64,000 nucleotides of DNA from assembly GCF_016651105.1 (NCBI RefSeq), contig NZ_JAEKEL010000001.1, positions 526,001 through 590,000 of the forward strand. The letters run 5' to 3'. Under the pieces are notes generated by a model, which had not been told where the DNA came from, made no database searches, and saw nothing but the letters and a program-made list of their open reading frames with translations. Made by a program: the position numbers and the translations under genes. Source of the stretch: Pseudomonas sp. TH15 (lineage in GTDB: Bacteria > Pseudomonadota > Gammaproteobacteria > Pseudomonadales > Pseudomonadaceae). Shown in pieces: positions 56,358-64,000 of the stretch (its first letter is position 1; every line of letters begins with the position of its first letter).

Positions 56358-59300
56358 GGGTTTTGCTCCACAGGGCGATGCTTTCGAGCAGCACCGATTC
56401 CTGGTATGGCTTGCCGAGGTAGTCGTTGACGCCGATGGCCATGGCGCGGTCGCGGTGTTTCTGGCCGGTGCGCGAGGTGATCATGATGATCGGCAGGTGC
56501 TGCAATCGTTCGTCGGCACGGACCTGGGTCGCCACTTCGAAGCCGTCCATGCGTGGCATTTCGATGTCCAGCAACATCACGTCGGGCAGGTGATCTTCGA
56601 GCAGCAGCATGGCGTCGACCCCGTCCTTGGCGGTCAGCACGTTCATGCCGTGGCGTTCGAGCAAGCGGCTGGTGACTTTGCGCACGGTCACCGAGTCGTC
56701 GACCACCAACACCAGCAGCGGCTTGTGCGGCTCGGCTTCAACCTCTTGAGTCATCGACTGTTGCGGCACACGCGCCTGCATGGCGCGAATCGGCGCCAGC
56801 AAATCCAGAATCAGCACCACCCGGCCGTCACCGAGAATCGTCGCCCCGGACAAGCCCTGCACCGCCGCAAATTGCGGACCGAGGCTTTTGACCACAATCT
56901 CGCGAGTACCGGCCATGGAATCGACTTGCACGGCGATGTGCCGCTCGTTGCATTGCACCAGCAACACCGGCAACGGCAAGCTCTGGCCCAGCAGTTTCGG
57001 CCGAGTGCTGGTTTTCAGCAGTTCGCCGAGGTAGCACAGCTCATAGTGCTGGCCGGCGTATTTGTAGGTCGGCGGATCGAGCCGGTAATGCCCTTCGAGT
57101 TCGTTGGGCAGCACACGGACGATGCCGTCGATGGTGTTCAGCGGGATCGCGTATTGATCATCAAAGCACTGCACCATCAGCGCCCGATTGACCGACACGG
57201 TGAATGGCAGGCGAATGCGGAAATGCACGCCCTGCCCCGCCGTCGAGTCGATGCTCATCGTGCCACCGAGTTGCCGCACCTCTTCATGCACCACGTCCAT
57301 GCCGACGCCTCGCCCGGAAATCTGGGTGATTTTTTCAGCGGTGGAGAACCCCGGTTGCAGGATGAATTGCAGCACGTCACGGTCGCTGATGTTGCTGTCC
57401 GGCGCGAGCATGCCGCGCTTGATCGCCTTGCGCCGCACCGCATCCAACGGCACTCCGGCACCATCGTCGCGGATGTCGAAAATGATGTCGCCACCCTCAC
57501 GGGACAGGTCGAGGGTGATCCGCCCCTGGGCCGGTTTACCCGCCGCGATCCGCGCTTCGGTGGATTCCAGACCGTGATCCACGGCGTTGCGCAGCATGTG
57601 TTCCAGCGGCGGCGCCATGCGTTCCAGCACGTTGCGATCCATCTCGCCTTCAGCGTTGCCGACGACGAATTCCACGTCCTTGCCCAGCTCGCTGGACACC
57701 TGGCGGACGATGCGTTTCAAACGCGGCAGCATCCGTTCGAACGGCACCATGCGCGTGCGCATCAGGCCTTCCTGCAATTCGGTGTTGATGCGGCCCTGCT
57801 GTTGCAGCAGGTTTTCCGCGTCCTGATTGCGCCGGTCGAGGGTTTCCTTGAGGTCGAGCAAGTCGGAGGCGGATTCGAACAGTGCCCGAGACAGTTGCTG
57901 CAATTGCGAATGACGGTCCATTTCCAGCGGATCGAATTCTTCGTAGCCCAGGCGTTCAGCTTCTACCTGCTGACGGCTGAGAATCCGCCCCTGGGTTTCG
58001 GTGTCGAGGCGACGCAACTGGTCGCGCATCCGCTCGATGGTGGTTTCCATCTCGCTCAGGGCCACGCGGGCATCGTTGACCTGCTGCTCGATACGGCCAC
58101 GGAAGATCGAGGTTTCCCCGGCCAGGTTGACCAAGTCGTCGAGCAATTCCGCCGAAACCTTGACCATGTCGGCGCCGGCATCAGGCGTTGGCGTCTCGAC
58201 TTTGACCGTGGCCGGTGCCACCACTGGCGCCTCGGGCACGGCCGGGTGGCTGAAGTTCTTGATCGCATCGATCAGCCGATCCGCCGGCGGGCAAGGTTCC
58301 CCGGCGCGAGTGGCGTCGAGCATCTGCGCCAACCGGTCGTGACTGCTTTGCAACAGCGTGAACAGCGCCGTCGTCGGTTGCAGCACCCCGGCCGACAGGC
58401 CTTCGTAGAGAAACTCCAGTTCGTGGGCCAGGTCGCCAATCGGGGCGATTTCCACCATCCGCGCGCCGCCCTTGAGGGTGTGCAGGTCGCGCAGCAGGGT
58501 CTCGACTTCCTGTCGATTCGACGGCTCGGCCTGCCAGCGCACCAGCGCCGCGCCGGAGTTTTCGATGATGTCGAAACCTTCCTCGAGGAAGATTTCCAGT
58601 AGCTCCGGATCGTGGCCCGGCGAATCATGTTGTGCGTCGGTTCGACGGTTTCAGCCGTGCCGGCATTGCCGTGGCGGAACGCGCGAATCGCTTCGATCAG
58701 CTCGTTCGGGTCGTCTAAAGGCTTTTGCTTTTGCAATTGCTCAAGCAACACCGCCAGTCGGTCATGGCTGGTTTGCAGCAACTGGGCCAGTGCTTCGCTG
58801 TGGCTGTAGCGGCGATCCACCAGGCCTTCATAAAGGTGTTCCAGTTCGTGGGCCAGGTTACCGACCGGCACGACTTCGGCCATCCGCGCGCCACCCTTGA
58901 GGGTGTGCAAATCCCGCTGCAACGACGATAGCGGCGCGGCGTTGTCCGGGTCGCTCAACCAGCGCTGCAACGCCTGGCCGGCGCTTTCGAGGATATCCAT
59001 CGCTTCTTCGAGGAAGATCGAAACGATCTCGTCATTCTGCTCAATCCGAGTCGAGGACTGCGCCAGCTCAGCGGTGGCACTGCCCAGTTCGCGAATGCTC
59101 AACGTCCGGCTGCCGTCGCTGCGGATCAGCCCCGTGGCCGACGGGTCGAGGCTTGTATCGAGCAAATCGCGCAAGGCCCGGACGCGCTCCGGTTGCGAAC
59201 TGACTTCCTGGCCGGCGGCCAGTTCGTCGAGCATATTGATCAGCGCTTCATGGGCACTTTGCGCTTCATGGAAAAACCCGTCGCTGACCGCCAGGCTGCT

Positions 59301-62243
59301 TTCTTCCACCGCGCCATACAGGTCGAGCAGCGCTTCGCAGAGTTCGTCCACCGGGTGCAGATCGGCGAGGTGCGCGCCTTCGCCCAGGGTGGTCAGTTCG
59401 TCCAGCAGCGCGCTGAGTTCCTGGCGCTCGCCGGGGTGTTGCTGCCAACGGCGCAACAGGCTTTCGGCATCCAGCAGGATGTCCATGCCCTGGGCCAGGA
59501 AGTTGTTGATCAGTTGCGGATCGCGCTTGATCCGCAAGCCTCTGTTTGGTGCTGTAAGAATGGAATGCAGGTGTTCTTCCAATAACGTGTGAGTGCGCTC
59601 GATCAACGAACGAGCGCCGGGAATCTCGCCCAGCGGATCAGTCTTGAGTTGGCGCAATCCGAGGCGGAACAGCCCTTCGGCTTCCAGTAGCAACTCGACT
59701 TCATCCAGGTCCAGGGCGATCAAGTGCGCCTTGTACTCGCGGGCCAGTTGGTCCAGCGGCGCCGCCAGCTCGACAATCGGCAACACACCGGCCATCGAGG
59801 CGCTGCCCTTGAGCGTGTGCAAGGCCCGCTGCAACTCGTCGCTGGCTTGCAGCGGCACATGTTCGGCGGCCTGATCGAGAAAACGATTGAGGCTGGCGAG
59901 ATGGGTTTCGGCCTCTTTGCGGAAGATCTCCAGCAGCAACGGATCGAGGGCTGCGACGTCTTGGGTGTCCTCATCCGACAGCGACCCATCGCCCTTGGCC
60001 AAGGCGTGCGCCCGAGCGGCCAAGCGGTCCACGTCGTCGCGTTGACGCTGGGCATTGGCGGCAAATTCGGTGACCAGTTCCGGCAGCAGGTTCAGCGCGT
60101 CAGTCAGCAACTGTTGCACTGCTGGCCCCGGCTCGATGCTGTGCTCCAGCACCCGGTTCAGCAGGTTTTCCATCGCCCAGGCCAACTCGCCCAGCACCAA
60201 TGCGCGGACCATCCGGCCACTGCCCTTCAAGGTGTGGAAGGCCCGGCGTAGCTCACTTAATGCGCCTGTGTGATCAGCGTTGGCCGACCAGCGCGGCAGG
60301 TATTCGTGCAGGGCTTCCAGCACCTCTTCAGTTTCTTCGAGGAAGACTTCCCGCAGCTCATCGTCCACCGGTTCTTCGTCCACTGGCGGCGGCAATAGGC
60401 TGCCCGGCGTATTCAGGGCCGGTGGATTGACAGCAGAAACCGGGCTGGCCAGCACATCGGCCAACGACTGCACGGTGTCGGGATCATCCAGTTCCTGCAT
60501 ATCCTGCATGACCTGGGCTTCATTGGGGCTGAGCACGTCTTCGAGCACCGGCACCCGTTTTTCGCTGGGGAAAAACCCGAGCGCGGCCAGGCTCTTTTCC
60601 GCCACGTCGAGCAGTTGTTCACTGGACTCTTGCGGGTCGTCGTTGAGACGCTCCAGGTAATACTCGATGCTGGTAATGACGTCGGCCAGGCTGTCCAGTT
60701 GCTGCCAACCGGGATGATCGGTGTCCACCAGCAGGTGTTCGCGAATGAAGCTGTTGCACGCTTCGATCAGGCTCGCGGCACGGCTCAGCGGAATCATCGC
60801 CAGCGCACCGCGCACTTGGGTCAGCAACGCCGGCAAAGGCTGCAGTTGCTGGCGATCCCAGTCGGCGTCGATGTAGTCGACGATCATGTCTTTGGCTTGT
60901 TGCAGGCAGATCCGTGCTTCGCGGATCACGATCTGGTGGATCTGGGTCAGGTCGGTGGTCGGCAGGCGACTTTCTTCCTGGCTCTCCGGCTCCACGGTGC
61001 CGACCATCCCGGCCAGCGTCGCCTCGACGTAAAGCAAGGCGCCAGCCACGTCCATCAGGATCGCGTCGTTGGGCTCGCGCTGGCCCTGAGCGAGGCTCAG
61101 CACCACCGCCAGTTGATCGATGATGACCTTGCGCGGCTGGCCAAAACCGAGCACCGCCAAGGTGTCGGCGATTTGCCGCAGCGGCGCCAGCAGGCTTTCG
61201 AGGTCCGAGGTGTGCTGGCGGTCGCTGCGCACAAACAGGTCCAGGCGTTCCTTGACCCGCACCAGCTCTTCGCACAGCGCGGCAAGCACCGAGCGCATGG
61301 CATCGCGGTCAGGGCCGGCCAGCCGTGCGCGTTCTTCGTCGACCATCGCGCTGCCGGGCAGCGCTTCGTCCAGTCCGTAGCGATCTTTCATAGTCAGCAT
61401 CTGCCCGGTGGGATGTTCGGCTTTGGCAATGTAGAACAACAAGCTTTTGAACAGCTCTGGCGGTGGCGCCTGATTGACGCCGGACATGCCCTGTTCCAGC
61501 AAGCGCTTGAGTTCTTTGTCAGCGTTCTTGAACAGGCTGCGCAGCGCCGGGCTGTTGGCAATCGAGCCGCCGCGCATGCCTTCGACCAGCGCCGAAGCGA
61601 CCTGCCACAACGGGCTCAGCGGCGCGTCACCGCACAACGCTTCAAGGCGTGTGAAGACTTTCGCCAGATACCCAAGGTGCGTCTGGTCGTCTTGCTCACG
61701 GAGCAAACCGACCAAAGCCATTTGCAGCATCTGACGCAGTTTGCGCAGCACGTTGGGTAATTCCGCCGGTTCCAGCAGCGCCAGGGCTTCCTTGTCCAGC
61801 GCCGGCAAATGCGGCAGTTGCGGGCTGAACAGGCTGGTTTCCGACAGCAGGCTTTCACCCCGGGCACTGCGCAAATCGTTGATCAACGGCAGCACCACCA
61901 GCGGCAAGTCACGTCGTGCCCCTTGCACCCGGTCGAGGTAGATCGGCAGTTGCCCCAGTGCCTGTCTTAACAGGTGGATGGCTTCATCGCGATGATTGAC
62001 GCGGTTTTGTTGCAAGGCGACGGTCAGTTGTTCCATTTCTTCGGCGAGCAGGGCCGCACCGTAGAACTCGACCATCTGCAAACTGCCGTGAACCTGGTGG
62101 ATACACCCCAGGCACTCGTCCAGCGCATACGTCGCCTGCGGGTCATCCAGCAAGGTTTCCAGTGCTTGATGAGCCTGCTTCAGCGTTTCGGCAATCTCGC
62201 CTTTGACCCACTCGAGGGCCACATAGTCGTGCCGATCACCCAT
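56350..62243 (-). pseudogene. chpA: Hybrid chemosensory histidine kinase ChpA (PilL), frameshifted
   Basis: ChpA controls type IV pilus motility through phosphotransfer to PilG and PilH. The N-terminal frame holds the start MGDRHDYVALEWVKGEIAET and three clear histidine phosphotransfer (Hpt) motifs: HTLKGSGRM near 668, HTLKGSASM near 808, HTLKGGARM near 1113. The C-terminal frame holds a fourth (near 1255), a dimerisation and ATPase region (NAVDHGLES near 1555), a CheW-like domain and a receiver domain with LLDIEMPRMDG near 1891. The frames meet near 58626-58631, where one base is missing between THN and DSPGHDPELLEIFLEE; restored length is 1964 residues. If real, kinase and receiver are lost. 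Confidence 0.9.
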
Positions 62244-62292
62244 AACCACTCCAATCCCCACTTCACTCAAAATGCAGTCGCCCGCAGGCGGT

Positions 62293-64000
62293 TCAGGCTT
62301 TGTCCGTGACCTCGGCCGGCGCGGTCGGCAAGGTGAAACCCGATACAGAACGCCGCAGCTGACTGGCCATTTTCGCCAGGTTGCCGATGCTTTCGGCCGT
62401 CGCCGTGGAGCCGGACGAGGTCTGCGTGGTGATCTGCTGGATCACGTTCATCGTCAGGGAAATCTGGCCGGCTGACGACGTCTGTTGCTGCGCAGCGTTG
62501 GAAATGCTCTGGATCAGCGCCGCCAGGGTCTTCGAAACGCCTTCGATTTCTTCCAGGGCCACACCGGCATCCTGCGCCAGCCGCGCGCCGCGCACCACTT
62601 CGGTGGTGGTCTGCTCCATCGAGATCACCGCTTCATTAGTATCGGTCTGGATCGCCCGCACCAGTGTTTCAATTTGTCGGGTCGCGGCGGACGAGCGCTC
62701 GGCCAGGCGCTGCACTTCGTCCGCCACCACGGCAAACCCGCGCCCGGCATCACCGGCCATCGAGGCCTGGATCGCCGCGTTGAGGGCGAGGATATTCGTC
62801 TGGTCGGCAATGTCGTCGATCAGGCTGACGATGTCGCCGATTTCCTGGGAAGACTCGCCCAGACGCTTGATCCGTTTGGCGGTGTCCTGGATTTGCTCGC
62901 GGATGTTGTCCATGCCATGGATGGTGTTGTGCACCACCTCGTTGCCCTTGTTGGCGATTTCCACCGAGCGCTCGGCCACCGCCGAAGACTCGGCGGCGTT
63001 GGCCGAGACCTGGTCGATGGATTGCGCCATCTCGTTGATCGCCGTGGAGGCTTCCGAAATCTGCTGCGCCTGATGCTCCGAGGCCTGGGCCAGGTGCATG
63101 GCAGTGGCCTGGGTTTCCTGCACAGCAGCGGCGACCTGGCCGGCGGTGAGGTTGATGGTTGCCACCAAGTCGCGCAATTGGTCGACGGAATAGTTGATCG
63201 AGTCGGCGATGGTCCCGGTGAAGTCTTCGGTCACCGAGGCGGTCACGGTCAGGTCACCGTCGGCGAGGTCTTCAATTTCATCGAGCAGGCGCATGATCGC
63301 GTTCTGGTTGCGCTCGTTCTTCTCGGCGGTTTCCTGAAGCTGACGATTGGTTTCGCGGACCATCACCAGGCCGATAAGGATGATCGACATCAGCGCCAAC
63401 AGACCCAGTACGTAGCCGCCGATGGTGTCGGTGTTGCGCCCGCCCGCCAGGTTTTCGAAACCGGTGGCCAGGTGCGAGGCTTCGTCGAGCAGGGTTTGCG
63501 ACAGGGTGAAAATGTTGGTCGCCGATTCCCGGACCTTGAACAGCTCCGGCGAGGTTTCGAGGATTTCATCCACCGAGCCCGAGACGAATTCGAACAGTTC
63601 GGCGATTTCGCTCAGTCGGGCGCGTGCATCCTTGTCTTCAACCTGGCTGATTTTCAGTGCCGGATTGCCCTGGAGCATGCCGTTGAGCACCTGGCCGAAC
63701 CGCGCCGCATCGCGACCGAAGGCGTCGGCGGCCTGTTGCGAGTTTTCGTCGCCGGACAACACCGTGTTCACCGCACCTAGAATCCGTTCAGCCAACAACG
63801 ACTGACGCTGAGCCATCACCACCTGAGCCGCCGGGGCGCCGCGTTGGAGGAGGATCTCGACGACCTTCTCGTACTCGACCTGCAACTGCGGCACGGTTTC
63901 GGCCAGGGTCGCGGCGACTTGATGCAGGGACAGCACGGTCTGTTCACTGGAGAGAATGGCATCGGTGTTTTTCAGCAGGCGCTCCCAGTCCAGCTGCACG
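62293..64000 (-). CDS. pilJ: Methyl-accepting chemoreceptor PilJ (5' end outside window)
   Basis: 569 residues of the C-terminal part are present: a periplasmic segment with a PilJ-type repeat ([20 protein letters not shown]), a transmembrane helix near [19 protein letters not shown], a HAMP-like segment ([20 protein letters not shown]) and the signalling hairpin [20 protein letters not shown]. The normal length is near 680 residues, so roughly 110 are missing at the edge. It lies 49 nt before chpA. PilJ senses surface contact or pilus state and signals to ChpA. Confidence 0.92.
   Translation of the reverse strand, partial: VQLDWERLLKNTDAILSSEQTVLSLHQVAATLAETVPQLQVEYEKVVEILLQRGAPAAQVVMAQRQSLLAERILGAVNTVLSGDENSQQAADAFGRDAARFGQVLNGMLQGNPALKISQVEDKDARARLSEIAELFEFVSGSVDEILETSPELFKVRESATNIFTLSQTLLDEASHLATGFENLAGGRNTDTIGGYVLGLLALMSIILIGLVMVRETNRQLQETAEKNERNQNAIMRLLDEIEDLADGDLTVTASVTEDFTGTIADSINYSVDQLRDLVATINLTAGQVAAAVQETQATAMHLAQASEHQAQQISEASTAINEMAQSIDQVSANAAESSAVAERSVEIANKGNEVVHNTIHGMDNIREQIQDTAKRIKRLGESSQEIGDIVSLIDDIADQTNILALNAAIQASMAGDAGRGFAVVADEVQRLAERSSAATRQIETLVRAIQTDTNEAVISMEQTTTEVVRGARLAQDAGVALEEIEGVSKTLAALIQSISNAAQQQTSSAGQISLTMNVIQQITTQTSSGSTATAESIGNLAKMASQLRRSVSGFTLPTAPAEVTDKA

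Noticed and set aside
56284-58602. 772-codon open frame opposite chpA
   Set aside because: His/Gln/Arg-rich shadow composition; the minus strand carries the kinase motifs.

Overview
The window looks like chromosomal DNA of a fluorescent Pseudomonas (P. fluorescens group, inferred). The GC content is high, the gene set is typical (yccS, fba-pgk-epd-tkt, metK, ligB, ahcY-metF, rhlE, the mdc malonate operon, the Pil-Chp chemosensory cluster), and the intergenic gaps are filled with paired REP palindromes (REPINs) of the kind found in this group. I see no insertion sequence, prophage, CRISPR array, tRNA or rRNA.

Layout. 0-8.3 kb: a flavoprotein, YccS, a solute-binding protein, ElaA, a small winged-helix protein, a YgjP-type metallopeptidase and a REC-PAS-GGDEF-EAL regulator. 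8.4-11 kb: an AT-richer accessory stretch with a PL7 alginate lyase, a relic gene, two unknown small ORFs that share an upstream 22-bp motif and are each split by an in-frame TAA, and a hairpin-rich segment. 11-17.4 kb: central carbon genes on the minus strand (tkt, epd, pgk, fba) with two small lipoproteins. 17.6-20 kb: a SahR-type regulator and metK behind a perfect 30-bp palindrome. 20-31 kb: ligB (frameshifted), mltA, transporters, an amidase (frameshifted), a glyoxalase-fold protein, a FocA-like channel and a thioesterase. 31.3-34 kb: SAH riboswitch-ahcY-metF. 34-46 kb: rhlE, yceI/yceJ, a B-lectin, a small lipoprotein too short for usual gene calling, an amine oxidase with a Lys/Ala/Pro tail, bioA, rsmE and hemolysin III. 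46.2-54.7 kb: malonate decarboxylase operon mdcABCDEGH-madLM with convergent mdcR. 54.9-55.7 kb: a DUF6124-type gene preceded by a large, probably pseudoknotted leader RNA. 55.9-64 kb: chpC, chpA and pilJ (cut by the window edge).

How the genes work together. The methyl cycle is represented by metK (makes SAM), ahcY (clears SAH) and metF (supplies the methyl group). Two different SAH-responsive devices appear to control it: the SahR operator at sahR-metK and the SAH riboswitch at ahcY. The mdc genes form one translationally coupled operon for malonate uptake and decarboxylation, with a 25-bp palindrome ahead of mdcA as the likely MdcR site. The Pil-Chp cluster controls type IV pili.

Oddities. 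Five genes (ligB, amidase, a LysR gene, the DUF6124-type gene, chpA) are each broken by one missing base, four of them in a C/G run. This could be real decay, a mutator background or assembly undercalling. The structured leader at 55314-55645 is the best candidate for an undescribed element. Stem base pairs and a cUUCGg tetraloop both fit transcription toward the DUF6124-type gene, and one segment can pair with either of two competing partners.
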